Origin: an uncultured Clostridia bacterium
GTDB lineage: Bacteria > Bacillota > Clostridia > Oscillospirales > Ruminococcaceae
NCBI GenBank assembly: GCA_947627205.1
Contig: CANQVE010000017.1
Span: 1 to 40,737 of the forward strand
Length of the DNA stretch: 40,737 nucleotides
Direction: 5' to 3'
Shown: positions 16,293 through 25,770 of the stretch, in pieces
Layout of the letters: each line of letters begins with the position of its first letter
Numbering within the stretch: the stretch's first letter is position 1
Notes under the pieces: generated by a model
What the model saw: the letters and a program-made list of their open reading frames with translations, nothing else
What the model was told of the DNA's origin: nothing
Database searches by the model: none
Program-made: the position numbers and the translations under genes

Positions 16293-18326
16293 TTAATTGT
16301 TTATCAAAAGGACTTTTCCATCCTTTACGGTTATTCTGCTCAATAGGCCCTCTTTGAACAAATCGCGCTTTCCCTCGAGCTTTACGGGCTTTAAATACTG
16401 CCCGCTCTGTTCAAACATTCCCGCTTCAAGAAAAGCGTCCGCGGCAATTTTAAGCATACAGTAGTTTACGGAGCAATCAAAGACGGCAAGCTGTTCTAAA
16501 GTCATTCTTTCGCCGTTTTTCCTTAACAGGTCGTATATTTTCACAAGCTCCTCGCGCGACTGCGGTACAACTCTCGGAAAAAGTCTTCCGTCACAGCCCT
16601 CGTTTCTTTTTATTGCCTCATAGGTTCTCTTTGCCGCGAAAAATCTGTCCTGCATAAAACTGCTCGGGCGAATATCCACAAAACGCAGTTCTACATTTGT
16701 GTTCCCGTTATACTCGTTTATCTCCGCATAAGCCGCTATATCGACCTGTGAGCCGTTTTCGGCAAAAAAGCTGTCGAACGAAAAGTCAAACGAATATGCC
16801 CTCAAAGACGTTTTCCCCTGCCTTGCCAAAAACGAAACGTATTTTCCTCCCGCCATGGGGGACTTTGAATTTACGGTGCAATTTCTGAACAGGAAAAGCG
16901 GTTTTCTGTTTCCCTCGCCGAACGGTCCGAGCCTCTCTAAAAGCTGTATTTTCTCTATGGTCAGTTCTTCGAGTTTTGTTTCCCTGCAAAGATAAAGTTC
17001 CGAATCTGGCATTATGGGATAGTATTCCCTCGCAAACTTATAAATTTCCCCGCGCAGTTCTTCTATCTTATCGGCAGGCAGAGAAAATCCCCCCGCCATG
17101 CTGTGTCCGCCGAATGCCGTGAAAATATCGCCGCAGCTCATAAGCATCTTATGAATGGAAAAATTCCCTACGCTTCTGCAAGAGCCTCGCCCTATGCCGT
17201 TTTCGACAGAAATGACTACTGTCGGCTTTCCGTATTTTTCCATAATAGTCGAGCACACAAGACCTATCATGCCTATATGCCAATTCTCCCCCGCAAGCAC
17301 TATTACACGCTCGTTTATAAGCTCGGGGCGCTCGGCTATCTGCTTTTCGGCGCTCGCGTAGATCTCGTCGCTGAGGCTCTTTCGATTTGAATTAAGCTCG
17401 TTTAATTCTTCGGCTATATTCTCCGCGCTTTCGGGCGTATCCGAAAGCAAGAGCCTTGCGGCTCTGTCAGCCGAAGCTATTCTTCCCGCGCAGTTTATCC
17501 TCGGGCATATCTTAAAAGCAAGATCCTCGGCGGTTATGTTCCGCGTCTTTATTCCCGCCTTTTTTATAAGGGCATTTAGTCCCGTGTTCTGTTCATTTTT
17601 TATGCTTTGAATTCCTCTGATAACAATAAGGCGGTTCTCTCCGCAAAGCGGCATTACGTCGCCGACAGTTCCCACCGCCGCAAGATCGGAATAATTTTCA
17701 AGAATAAACTCCTCGTCGCCCTCCAGAGCGATAAGAAGTTTCAGCGCAACTCCCGCTCCGCACAGATCCTTAAACGGCGAAACGTCATCAATCCTGTTCG
17801 GATCTACACAAGCGTCGCAAATCGGTATCTCGCCGTTTTGACGGTGGTGGTCGGTTATGACGAGCTTTACTCCCTTTTCTTTCAGATACTCCGCTTCTTT
17901 GTTTGCGGTAATGCCGTTATCGACCGTAACAATAAGCTGTGCGCCGTTTGCCGTGAGCTTTTCGAGCGCGGGTATGTTCATTCCGAAGCCGTTTGCTCTT
18001 TCGGGGATATACAGTTCTACCTCCGCGCCTATCATTTCAAGATAGCTGTAAAGTATCGCCGCAGAAGTCACCCCGTCGCAGTCATAGTCGCCGTAGACAA
18101 CTATCTTCTCCCCGTTTTCAACGCTCTCGGTTATCACTTCAACAGCCTTATGCATATCCGTCATAAGAAACGGATCGGACAGTTTTCCGCAGCCGAAGAA
18201 ATCGTCTATCTCCTTGTTTGAAACAAACCCGTCCGCTAAAAGTATATCGCCCAGAAACCCGCCGTATTTTCCGCTTATCTCACCCCCGCGGGTGATCTCG
18301 GGAATTGTCCATTTCTTCAATGTCAT
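16293..18326 (-). CDS. recJ: Single-stranded-DNA-specific exonuclease RecJ
   Basis: The 677-residue protein is a DHH-family phosphoesterase. It has DYDCDG at 80-85, VTVDNG at 133-138, the DHH motif at 159-161 and the DHHA1 motif GGHSMAGGF near residue 400, then an OB-like domain and a C-terminal extension. RecJ degrades single-stranded DNA 5' to 3' in recombination and mismatch or base-excision repair. The gene is 17 bases after purB. GGAG lies only two bases before the ATG, so initiation may be weak or coupled. Confidence 0.95.
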   Translation of the reverse strand: MTLKKWTIPEITRGGEISGKYGGFLGDILLADGFVSNKEIDDFFGCGKLSDPFLMTDMHKAVEVITESVENGEKIVVYGDYDCDGVTSAAILYSYLEMIGAEVELYIPERANGFGMNIPALEKLTANGAQLIVTVDNGITANKEAEYLKEKGVKLVITDHHRQNGEIPICDACVDPNRIDDVSPFKDLCGAGVALKLLIALEGDEEFILENYSDLAAVGTVGDVMPLCGENRLIVIRGIQSIKNEQNTGLNALIKKAGIKTRNITAEDLAFKICPRINCAGRIASADRAARLLLSDTPESAENIAEELNELNSNRKSLSDEIYASAEKQIAERPELINERVIVLAGENWHIGMIGLVCSTIMEKYGKPTVVISVENGIGRGSCRSVGNFSIHKMLMSCGDIFTAFGGHSMAGGFSLPADKIEELRGEIYKFAREYYPIMPDSELYLCRETKLEELTIEKIQLLERLGPFGEGNRKPLFLFRNCTVNSKSPMAGGKYVSFLARQGKTSLRAYSFDFSFDSFFAENGSQVDIAAYAEINEYNGNTNVELRFVDIRPSSFMQDRFFAAKRTYEAIKRNEGCDGRLFPRVVPQSREELVKIYDLLRKNGERMTLEQLAVFDCSVNYCMLKIAADAFLEAGMFEQSGQYLKPVKLEGKRDLFKEGLLSRITVKDGKVLLINN

Positions 18327-18343
18327 ATCTCCATATAAACAAA

Positions 18344-19780
18344 TTATACCGAAAGCTCGGCTTTTTCTCCCAGAATATCTTTATTTGCAGAGAGTATAGG
18401 AGAAACGCAGTCCTTTAAAAACTGTTCGACCTGCTCGGGAGCGCGTCCGACATACATTTCGGGTTTCAGAAGTTCTTCTATTTCCGCTTTTGTTATGCCG
18501 AACATACAGTCGTTTGCTATCTTATCCGCAAGATCATTCTTGCCGCCCTCGCGCACTGCCTCCGCAGTTTCCTGAGAATACACCCTCAGACGCTCATGGA
18601 GCTCCTGTCTGTTTCCGCCCTTTTCAACCGCTTTCATCATTATATTCTCGGTCGCCATATACGGCAGCTTTTCCATTAGCCTGCGTTTTACAACTTCGGG
18701 ATAGACCTTTATTCCGTCCGTTACGTTCATCATTATGTTGAGGATAGCGTCAACTCCGAGGAACGCTTCTGCAACGGCAACGCGCTTGTTTGCGCTGTCG
18801 TCGAGTGTTCTTTCAAACCACTGCGTTCCCGCTGTAAACGCGGGATTAAGAACGTCTATCATGACATATCTCGAAAGAGAGGTTATTCTCTCGCTGCGCA
18901 TGGGGTTGCGCTTATACGGCATAGCCGAAGAACCTATCTGCGTTTTTTCAAACGGCTCGGACATTTCCTCAAAACTCTGGAGAATTCTCATATCGTTTGA
19001 GAATTTCGAGCAGGACTGGGCTATTCCCGAAAGAGCCGACAAAACCTGAAAATCGACTTTTCTCGAATAAGTCTGACCGCTTACGGGCACGCATTTCGAA
19101 AAACCCATTTCGGTTGCTATCATTTTTTCAAGCTCGTTTATCTTTTCGGAATTACCGCCGAAAAGCTCGACAAAAGAAGCCTGCGTTCCCGTGGTTCCCT
19201 TTTGTCCGAGGAGAGCTAAGTTTTCTATTCTGTATTCGACCTCTTCCAGATCCATAAGAAGCTCGTTTATCCACAGCGTCGCACGCTTTCCGACAGTTGT
19301 CGGCTGGGCGGGCTGGAGATGAGTATAAGCGAGGCACGGGAGGTCTTTGTATTTATCCGCAAATCCCGCGAGATTTGCTATAACGTTTATCAGCTTTTTG
19401 CGCACAAGTTTCAGAGCGTCCCGCATTATGATAACATCGGCATTGTCACCGACATAGCAGGAAGTAGCGCCGAGGTGGATAATTCCCGCCGCTTTCGGAC
19501 ACTGTTTTCCGTAAGCGTAGACATGAGCCATAACGTCGTGGCGCACCTGTTTTTCACGCGCTTCGGCAACATCATAGTTTATATTCTCGGTGTTTGCCTC
19601 GAGCTCGTCTACCATTTCCTGCGTTATATTCGGAAGTCCGAGCTTCATCTCGGCTCTCGCAAGAGCCGTCCAGAGCTTTCTCCATGTGGAGAATTTCTTG
19701 TCCGCAGAAAAGATGTACTGCATTTCCTTGCTCGCATAGCGAGTGCAGAATGGGCTTTCGTATGAATTACGGTCTGACAT
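18344..19780 (-). CDS. purB: Adenylosuccinate lyase
   Basis: The 478-residue protein has the fumarase/aspartase superfamily signature GSSAMPYKRNP at 283-293, the catalytic-loop element, and histidine His154 in THLQPAQP. It catalyses two steps of purine synthesis, from SAICAR to AICAR and from adenylosuccinate to AMP, releasing fumarate. The start is ATG at 19780, with AAGAGGTG six bases upstream; a GTG three codons earlier overlaps that ribosome site and is unlikely. It is the first gene of the purB-recJ-rel-hydrolase unit. Confidence 0.97.
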   Translation of the reverse strand: MSDRNSYESPFCTRYASKEMQYIFSADKKFSTWRKLWTALARAEMKLGLPNITQEMVDELEANTENINYDVAEAREKQVRHDVMAHVYAYGKQCPKAAGIIHLGATSCYVGDNADVIIMRDALKLVRKKLINVIANLAGFADKYKDLPCLAYTHLQPAQPTTVGKRATLWINELLMDLEEVEYRIENLALLGQKGTTGTQASFVELFGGNSEKINELEKMIATEMGFSKCVPVSGQTYSRKVDFQVLSALSGIAQSCSKFSNDMRILQSFEEMSEPFEKTQIGSSAMPYKRNPMRSERITSLSRYVMIDVLNPAFTAGTQWFERTLDDSANKRVAVAEAFLGVDAILNIMMNVTDGIKVYPEVVKRRLMEKLPYMATENIMMKAVEKGGNRQELHERLRVYSQETAEAVREGGKNDLADKIANDCMFGITKAEIEELLKPEMYVGRAPEQVEQFLKDCVSPILSANKDILGEKAELSV

Positions 19781-19820
19781 AATATGCACCTCTTAAAAAA
19801 TAAATTCAAGTTCTTTTTCT

Positions 19821-19849
19821 ATTGTAGCACAATCGACAATTTTATACAA
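19821..19849 (-). promoter_or_regulatory. Promoter of the purB unit (extended -10)
   Basis: The minus strand reads TTGTAT (19844-19849), a 17-bp spacer and TACAAT (19821-19826) with TGC just before it, an extended -10. The -35 is poor, which the extended -10 can offset. Confidence 0.65.
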
Positions 19850-19901
19850 GTAGCATTTTTGCGTTTGTATAAAAACTAAAAAACTTTCAACGTTAAAACG
19901 C

Positions 19902-19907
19902 TATAAT
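19902..19907 (+). promoter_or_regulatory. Possible -10 element for the amidase gene
   Basis: TATAAT occurs on the plus strand, about 140 bases before the chosen start. No good -35 lies at 16-18 bases, so another sigma factor or an activator is possible. The long leader contains a 13-bp dyad (GAACAA-G-TTGTTC, 19967-19979). Confidence 0.3.
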
Positions 19908-20046
19908 TGTTTAATATTACAATATGTACTTGTCCGCACTAATTATGTTTTTTATTGCACAAAAACGAACAAGTTGTTCTAATCGGAAATTGCCTTTCAT
20001 AAAATATGGACAAAACGTACAAGTAATGAAAGGAATGACGCGAATT

Positions 20047-20811
20047 ATGTTTAAGGAAAAAATGAGCGGGATAAAGAAAAAGATAACGGCAAAGTCACTA
20101 AAGCTGACCTTGTCCATAATCGGCTGTTTTGTGCTTCTGGCGGTATGCGCGAGGATAACCGAAAGGGCACTTCCTACTTCGGCAGATACCGCCGAAAAGC
20201 CCGTTATAGTAATAGACGCAGGTCACGGCGGGCTAGATTCGGGAGCAGTAGGCACAACGGGCGTTCTTGAAAAAGACGTGAACCTGTCGATAGTTCTAGC
20301 GCTTAAAGATATGTTCGAGATGTCGGGATTTAAGGTCGTCCTCACAAGAAGCGAGGATATCTCGATATACTCTCCGGGAGTTGAGGGCATACGAAACCAG
20401 AAACTTTCCGACATGGACAACAGACTGAAAATAATACAAAGCTATCCCGACAGCATTTTTCTTTGTATCCACCAGAACAATTTTACAGATCCGAAATATT
20501 TCGGCGGGCAGATGTTCTACAACAACAACCACCCCGACAACCGCACTCTTGCCACTATCATGCAAAGGCGGTTTGCGGAGCTTCGCCCGGGTAATGACCG
20601 AGAAATAAAACTTTCGGGAGACGAGCTGTTTTTGCTCAAATCAAATCCCAATCCCTCGCTTATGATAGAATGCGGATTTTTGTCCAATCCCGAAGAAGAA
20701 CAGCTTCTTTCTACATGGGAATTTCAGCAGAAAGTCGCGTTTACTATCTACAGCGGAGTGCTTGAATTTATTGACGCGACAAGCGAAGATGAAACGGAAT
20801 TTACGGAATAA
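20047..20811 (+). CDS. N-acetylmuramoyl-L-alanine amidase (Amidase_3, CwlD-like)
   Basis: The protein has 254 residues from the ATG at 20047: one N-terminal signal anchor (about 18-35) and an Amidase_3 catalytic domain (about 52-245). The zinc ligands and catalytic Glu are visible: His60 in DAGHGG, Glu75 in VLEKD, His142 in IHQNN and Glu208 in IECGFLSN. It cleaves the bond between muramic acid and the stem peptide outside the membrane. Size and lack of wall-binding repeats resemble CwlD of the spore cortex, but no spore gene is near. AAGGA is 12 bases upstream; ATG at 20062 with its own AAGGA is an alternative start. It is the only plus-strand gene between purB and uvrC and converges on recG. 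Confidence 0.9.
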   Translation: MFKEKMSGIKKKITAKSLKLTLSIIGCFVLLAVCARITERALPTSADTAEKPVIVIDAGHGGLDSGAVGTTGVLEKDVNLSIVLALKDMFEMSGFKVVLTRSEDISIYSPGVEGIRNQKLSDMDNRLKIIQSYPDSIFLCIHQNNFTDPKYFGGQMFYNNNHPDNRTLATIMQRRFAELRPGNDREIKLSGDELFLLKSNPNPSLMIECGFLSNPEEEQLLSTWEFQQKVAFTIYSGVLEFIDATSEDETEFTE

Positions 20812-20818
20812 AACCGTT

Positions 20819-20845
20819 ATAAGCCTTATTGTGTTTTAAGGTTAT
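20819..20845. terminator. Weak hairpin between convergent amidase gene and recG
   Basis: ATAAGCCTTA (20819-20828) pairs with TAAGGTTAT (20837-20845) with one bulge. It is followed by TAAAAAG on the plus strand and AACGGTTTTATT on the minus strand. It overlaps the recG stop codon. The weak stem and tracts make this tentative. Confidence 0.35.
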
Positions 20846-22841
20846 TAAAAAGCTCCTCTACGCCTGCTTTAAGACCTTTGTTTTCGGGAGCGGACATAAA
20901 CGGATCGTCGGCAATTATTTTCTCCGCAAGGCTGTCTATCTCCGAAAGCATGTCCGCGTCGTCCGCAAGGTCTGCTATCTTCATCGGAGGCAAGCCGTGC
21001 TGTTCGCGTCCGAAAAAATTTCCCGGTCCGCGGAGTTTAAGGTCCGTGTCAGCTATCTTATAGCCGTCTGTCGTATCGACCATTGCTTTTAGGCGCTCTC
21101 TTGTATAGTCGCTCTTGTTGTCAGTCATCAGTATGCAAAAGCTCTGTTCAGCGCCGCGACCTACTCTTCCTCTGAGCTGGTGGAGCTGTGAAAGCCCGAA
21201 CTGTTCGGCGTTTTCTATAAGCATGACAACGGCGTTAGGAACATCTATCCCGACTTCTATTACGGTCGTAGATATGAGAAGTTTCAGCTTATTGTCGCGA
21301 AAATCGCTCATGACTGCGTCTTTGTCCGCCTGCTTCATTTTTCCGTAGAGCAGACCTGTGGGAATTCCCGCAAATTCACCGCTCGTAAGTGTATTATAGT
21401 ATTCTGTCGCGCTTTGCTTTTCGGGGGGAGTGTTTTCTCCGCTCTCTACGAGCGGGCAGACTATAAAAGCCTGTCTGCCTGCGGCGATATGCTTTTTTAT
21501 AAACGCATATATCCTCGGACGGAAAGAAGTGTCTACCGCATAGGTCTTTATCGGTATCCTGCCTTTGGGCATTTCGTTTATTACGGATACGTCCATATCT
21601 CCGTAAATGATGAGCGCGAGCGTTCGGGGAATGGGAGTTGCGCTCATTGCCATAATATGAGGGTTTGCGCCTTTTTCGGCAAGCACCGACCGCTGTTCAA
21701 CGCCAAATCTGTGCTGTTCGTCTACTATCGCAAGCCCTAAATTTTTCATTCCGACCGATCTCTGTATCAGCGCGTGAGTTCCGATAAGCACCTCTATCTC
21801 TCCGCTTTCGGCTTTTTTGCGCACTTCCTTTTTTTCGGCGGCGGAAAGCGATCCGCTCAGAAGCCCCACGCTTACGCCGAGCGGCGAAAGAAAGCCCATA
21901 AAGGTGTTATAATGCTGTCTGGCTAAGACTTCCGTCGGCGCCATAACGAGCGTCTGAAAACCGTTTACGCAGGCGAAATATGCCGCGGCGGCGGCTACCA
22001 TTGTTTTGCCCGAGCCTACGTCGCCCTGTATTAGCCTGTTCATCGGGTAAAGGCGTTTCATGTCGCTTATACAGCTGTTTACGGCATTCATCTGCGCATT
22101 TGTCGGAACAAATGGGAGCGACTCGAAAAACTCGCTCATGTCAACGTCCGTCATGACCGCGCCCGAAAGAGTTCTTCCGCGGTTTTTCATCTGTGACAGT
22201 CCGAGCTTCAGCATAAGCAGTTCTTCAAACACAAGTCTTCTGCGAGCCTGTCTGTATTCTTCGGCGTTTTTCGGAAAATGAATTTTCTGAATGGCGTCGT
22301 TTATTCCTATAAGCCCGTACTTTTCGCGCATATCTTCGGGGAGGGATTCTTCAAACCTTACAATGGCAAGCGCGGTTTTCATATTTGCGCTCACCATTTT
22401 GTTTGAAAGTCCTGCTGTAAGCGGATATTTCGGCAGAAGCCCCTGCTTTTCTGGCAGGACAAACTGCGGCGAGCTTATCTGAGGATCGAGTACAGTACCC
22501 GTTATCTTGCCATAAAAAATATACTCCTTGTTTAGCTGGAGAGAGTCGAAAGTGAACTTTGAATTAAAAAAGTTCGCCGTTATTTCAGATTCGCCGTCTG
22601 TCAGAAACGCCTTATATACGGCAACTCTGGCATATCTCGAAAACGGCTCGGATTTTTTAAAGACCGCTGCGCGAAAAGCATACGTTTCTCCTACGCACAT
22701 ATCTTTTATCGGCGTAAGCTCGGTAAAATCGATATAGTCGCGCGGATAGAACTTTGCCAGCTCTTCTGCGGTATTTATCCCGAGCTTTTGATAAAGCTCG
22801 GCTTTTTTCGGACCTACGCCCTTTAAAAACGTTAATTCCAT
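20826..22841 (-). CDS. recG: ATP-dependent DNA helicase RecG
   Basis: The 671-residue protein has the N-terminal wedge/OB domain (about 1-230) that binds branched DNA and a superfamily 2 helicase core. Visible motifs are GDVGSGKT (Walker A), DEQHRFG (motif II), MSATPIPRTLA (III) and QLRGRVGRG (VI). RecG reverses stalled replication forks and processes Holliday junctions. GAGGGG lies six bases before the ATG. The yloU-yloV-recG order is common in Firmicutes. A hairpin terminator lies between the DAK2 gene and recG, so recG may depend on read-through or on a promoter inside that gene. Confidence 0.97.
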   Translation of the reverse strand: MELTFLKGVGPKKAELYQKLGINTAEELAKFYPRDYIDFTELTPIKDMCVGETYAFRAAVFKKSEPFSRYARVAVYKAFLTDGESEITANFFNSKFTFDSLQLNKEYIFYGKITGTVLDPQISSPQFVLPEKQGLLPKYPLTAGLSNKMVSANMKTALAIVRFEESLPEDMREKYGLIGINDAIQKIHFPKNAEEYRQARRRLVFEELLMLKLGLSQMKNRGRTLSGAVMTDVDMSEFFESLPFVPTNAQMNAVNSCISDMKRLYPMNRLIQGDVGSGKTMVAAAAAYFACVNGFQTLVMAPTEVLARQHYNTFMGFLSPLGVSVGLLSGSLSAAEKKEVRKKAESGEIEVLIGTHALIQRSVGMKNLGLAIVDEQHRFGVEQRSVLAEKGANPHIMAMSATPIPRTLALIIYGDMDVSVINEMPKGRIPIKTYAVDTSFRPRIYAFIKKHIAAGRQAFIVCPLVESGENTPPEKQSATEYYNTLTSGEFAGIPTGLLYGKMKQADKDAVMSDFRDNKLKLLISTTVIEVGIDVPNAVVMLIENAEQFGLSQLHQLRGRVGRGAEQSFCILMTDNKSDYTRERLKAMVDTTDGYKIADTDLKLRGPGNFFGREQHGLPPMKIADLADDADMLSEIDSLAEKIIADDPFMSAPENKGLKAGVEELFNNLKTQ

Positions 22842-22860
22842 GGATATCCCCTCAATAGTA

Positions 22861-22888
22861 ATAAAATCGGGATCTATCTAATCCCGAT
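22861..22888 (-). terminator. Terminator between the DAK2 gene and recG
   Basis: ATCGGGAT (22866-22873) and ATCCCGAT (22881-22888) form a perfect 8-bp stem with a 7-nt loop. On the minus strand it is followed by TTTTATTA. It lies 16 bases after the DAK2 gene stop. Confidence 0.65.
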
Positions 22889-22903
22889 CTTATTCGACTA
22901 TGC

Positions 22904-24532
22904 CTATTCTACCGATATTATGTAATAATAGACAGGCTGTCCGCCGTTTACAAGCACAATATCTATATCCTGGCTTATTCTCTGTCTCAAAGCCTCAAAA
23001 GCCTGCTGTGCGTCCTCGTCGCTTACATCCGCGCCGTACATAACGGTGACATAACTCGAAGACGGAGATACAAGGCGCTTTACGAGCTTTGTGAGAGCCT
23101 TTGAAAGATTTCTTTCGGTGAATACTATCTTTCCGTTATCCATTGCCAGAAGCTCGCCCTCTTTTATCTTGTGCCCGTCAAACTCGCTGTCGCGCACCGC
23201 AAAGGTTATCTGTCCGCTCGAAACGCGGTCAAACGCTTCTGTCATTGCCGCACGGTTCTGCTCGAAGCTCCCGCCTGCGTCATAATTCATCATCGCGGTT
23301 ATGCCCTGCGGGATAGTCCTTGTCTGTAAAACGCAGACGTTTCTGTCCGAAAGCTCTGCCGCCTGCTCCGCCGCCATGATTATGTTCTTATTGTTCGGCA
23401 GTACAAAAACGTTTTTCGCGGGAGTTTGCCCTACAGCTTCGAGGATATCCTCGGTAGAGGGGTTCATGGTCTGTCCTCCGCAGACGACGTTGTCCACACC
23501 CAGATCCTTAAACAGTGCTTCAATGCCAGCGCCCGCAGCGATAGCCACAAATCCCGTTTCATTCACCGGCTCAACGGGGGGCTTGCGTTTTTTCTGCTGA
23601 GCCTTGTCTGCCTTTACGACAAGCTCTTTCTGCTCGCGGATATTCTCTATCTTTATCTTTGTAAGCTCTCCGAATTTAATGCCCTCTTCTATGGCTTTTC
23701 CGGGGTGGTCGGTGTCGATGTTTACTTTTATGATATTGTCGGCGTCCGCGACCATAACGTTTTCTCCGAGCGTTTCAAGCACGGCTAAAAGCGCGTCGCT
23801 GGTTTTTTTGCTGTTGCTTTTTACTATGACAAATTCGGCGTTATACGCAAAATGAGGCTTCTGCTCCGCTGCCGCCACTGCCGCAGGCGCAGAGGGCTTT
23901 ATCTCGTCATCATTCGGAACAATGCCTTTTCCGCTTAAAACGGAATACATTCCCTCGAGGATAACGATATATCCCATTCCTCCCGCATCTACAACTCCCG
24001 CTTTTTTAAGCGTCGGGAGAAGATCGGGAGTTTTTTCGAGAGACTTTTTGGCTTCTTCGATATAGATAAGAATAAAATCCTCTATCGTCGCAGAAGTCTT
24101 GTCTCTTGTGTTTTCATACGCTTCGCGGGCTACGGTAAGAATAGTTCCCTCCGTAGGCTTCATAACCGACTTATACGCCGCGTCAACGCCTATCTTGAAC
24201 GCCTGCGAAATGTCTTCGGCGGTTGCGCTGTCTTTTCCTGCAAGACCTTTTGAAAGTCCTCTGAACAAAAGCGAGAGAATAACTCCCGAATTTCCTCTTG
24301 CGCCGCGCAGCATAGCCGAAGCCGCCTTTTTCGCTACGTCTCCCGCGCTCGCTCCGTTCGGAACGTTTGAAAGCTCTAGCGCGGCATTTTTTATTGTCAT
24401 AGACATATTTGTTCCCGTGTCTCCGTCGGGAACAGGGAAAACGTTTAGTTCATCAACCTCGCGGCGGTGATTGTAAATATTGTTCGCTCCCGAAATAATC
24501 GCGTCGCGAAGTGTCTGTCCGTTTACAGTCAT
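22904..24532 (-). CDS. DAK2/DegV-associated kinase-like protein (FakA/YloV family)
   Basis: The 542-residue protein has an N-terminal DAK2 nucleotide-binding domain with NVFPVPDGDTGTNM at 30-43, where the aspartates bind ATP and magnesium, a middle domain and a C-terminal domain ending in a conserved helix-strand unit. In Staphylococcus the homologue FakA phosphorylates fatty acids held by FakB/DegV proteins, feeding exogenous fatty acids to phospholipids. No degV/fakB gene is in this window. It follows the Asp23 gene by 17 bases, as yloU-yloV do in Bacillus. A short Pro/Ala-rich linker lies near residues 205-222. Confidence 0.92.
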   Translation of the reverse strand: MTVNGQTLRDAIISGANNIYNHRREVDELNVFPVPDGDTGTNMSMTIKNAALELSNVPNGASAGDVAKKAASAMLRGARGNSGVILSLLFRGLSKGLAGKDSATAEDISQAFKIGVDAAYKSVMKPTEGTILTVAREAYENTRDKTSATIEDFILIYIEEAKKSLEKTPDLLPTLKKAGVVDAGGMGYIVILEGMYSVLSGKGIVPNDDEIKPSAPAAVAAAEQKPHFAYNAEFVIVKSNSKKTSDALLAVLETLGENVMVADADNIIKVNIDTDHPGKAIEEGIKFGELTKIKIENIREQKELVVKADKAQQKKRKPPVEPVNETGFVAIAAGAGIEALFKDLGVDNVVCGGQTMNPSTEDILEAVGQTPAKNVFVLPNNKNIIMAAEQAAELSDRNVCVLQTRTIPQGITAMMNYDAGGSFEQNRAAMTEAFDRVSSGQITFAVRDSEFDGHKIKEGELLAMDNGKIVFTERNLSKALTKLVKRLVSPSSSYVTVMYGADVSDEDAQQAFEALRQRISQDIDIVLVNGGQPVYYYIISVE

Positions 24533-24549
24533 ATCTGTATTCCTCTCAT

Positions 24550-24903
24550 TTATACTCTTATGCTGTCAACATAAACGTTGACTTTTTCAACGGAAATTCC
24601 CGTGCTTTGCTCAACATTATATCCGACCTTGTGGATTATCGCTTTCGCGACGGCGTTCATATTTACGCCGTACATAAGCGAAATGTGCAGGTCAATGATG
24701 AGCTTGTCTTTTACGAACTTTACGTTCACTCCGCGCGCATAAGCCTTTCTTTTTCCCGGCAGGACCGCGGAGATCGTTTCACGGAAGCCCTCGACGTTCA
24801 TTGCTATAACGCCGAAACAGTTTGTGACTGTCTTTCCGATAAGCTCGGTGAAATATTGCGGGGAAATGGCTATTTTCCCGACATGATTTTGCAAAACGAT
24901 CAT
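24550..24903 (-). CDS. Asp23/Gls24 family envelope-stress protein (YloU-like)
   Basis: The protein has 117 residues from the ATG at 24903, which is preceded by AAAGGAG at good spacing; a start six codons earlier has no such site. It shows the Asp23 pattern: IAISPQYFTELIGKTV at the start, a basic-Gly middle and the segment VAKAIIHKVGYNVEQSTG before a final strand VEKVNVYVDSIRV. Asp23 proteins are small membrane-associated proteins of alkaline and cell-wall stress; YloU members are coexpressed with YloV. Confidence 0.92.
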   Translation of the reverse strand: MIVLQNHVGKIAISPQYFTELIGKTVTNCFGVIAMNVEGFRETISAVLPGKRKAYARGVNVKFVKDKLIIDLHISLMYGVNMNAVAKAIIHKVGYNVEQSTGISVEKVNVYVDSIRV

Positions 24904-24917
24904 ATTTAAAACTCCTT

Positions 24918-25745
24918 TCAAGGATAATTTTCGACTACATACGAAAGCATTCCCGAAAAAGCGCGTTTTGCTTTTTCGGCATTTTCGCGGTTTTTAAACA
25001 CTCCGAATACCGCCGCGCCGCTCCCCGTGAGCAACGCGTTCTCCGCGCCGTTTTCGAGCAGTTTTTGTTTTATGGCGGGTATCTCGCCGCTTTGATATAA
25101 CTCCTCAAATACATTGTACATATATCTCGGAAACCCGCGCAAAAACTTTTCAAGAGCGTTTTCAGGCTCTGTCGGAGCTTCGTCGTATCTTGCATAAGCG
25201 GCTTTTGTATCGCAGGAAATATCGGGCATAACTATGAGATAATACCTTTTCGGAAGACTTATACATTCTCCCATTATCTCTCCCGCACCGCGGCAGATCC
25301 TTGTTCCTTTTGCTATGCAGAACGGAACGTCGGCTCCCGTTTTTTCTCCGAGCTTTAAAATGGTATCTTCCGAAAGCGGACAGCCGTACAGCCCGTTCAG
25401 TCCTTTAAAAACTGCCGCGGCGTCTGCGCTTCCGCCGCCCATGCCTGCGCCGTGGGGTATGTTTTTTTCTATAAAGATATTTGCGCCGTCTTTTATGCCT
25501 GCCGTCTCAAAAAACAGCCTTGCGGCTTTATGGCAGATGTTCCCCTCGTTTACGGGAATATCGCCGTCTGTACAGCCGACCGTTATTTCTCCGCTCAAAG
25601 GCTCTTTCTTTATCGTCACGATATCGCACAGGCTAACGCTAGTCATGACCGTTTCGAGCAGATGATAACCGTCCGCGCGTTTTCCCGTAATGTCGAGATA
25701 AAGGTTGAGCTTTGCGGGAGCATATAGCTTTATTTCATCATTCAT
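24918..25745 (-). CDS. ispE: 4-diphosphocytidyl-2-C-methyl-D-erythritol kinase
   Basis: The 275-residue GHMP kinase has PAKLNLYLDI at 10-19 and the ATP-binding loop PHGAGMGGGSADAA at 97-110, with a C-terminal LLTGSGAAVFG motif. It phosphorylates CDP-methylerythritol in the MEP route to isoprenoids, so the organism makes isoprenoids by that pathway. The ribosome site is poor. It lies 25 bases after the aminotransferase gene and 14 before the Asp23 gene. Confidence 0.97.
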   Translation of the reverse strand: MNDEIKLYAPAKLNLYLDITGKRADGYHLLETVMTSVSLCDIVTIKKEPLSGEITVGCTDGDIPVNEGNICHKAARLFFETAGIKDGANIFIEKNIPHGAGMGGGSADAAAVFKGLNGLYGCPLSEDTILKLGEKTGADVPFCIAKGTRICRGAGEIMGECISLPKRYYLIVMPDISCDTKAAYARYDEAPTEPENALEKFLRGFPRYMYNVFEELYQSGEIPAIKQKLLENGAENALLTGSGAAVFGVFKNRENAEKAKRAFSGMLSYVVENYP

Positions 25746-25770
25746 ATTATAACTCGGTTTTAAAGCAGTA

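Noticed and set aside
19967-19979. GAACAA-G-TTGTTC as a LexA (SOS) box before the amidase gene
   Set aside because: The half-sites are spaced by five bases, not the four of the Gram-positive box, and the neighbouring gene is not an SOS gene. It remains a plain dyad.
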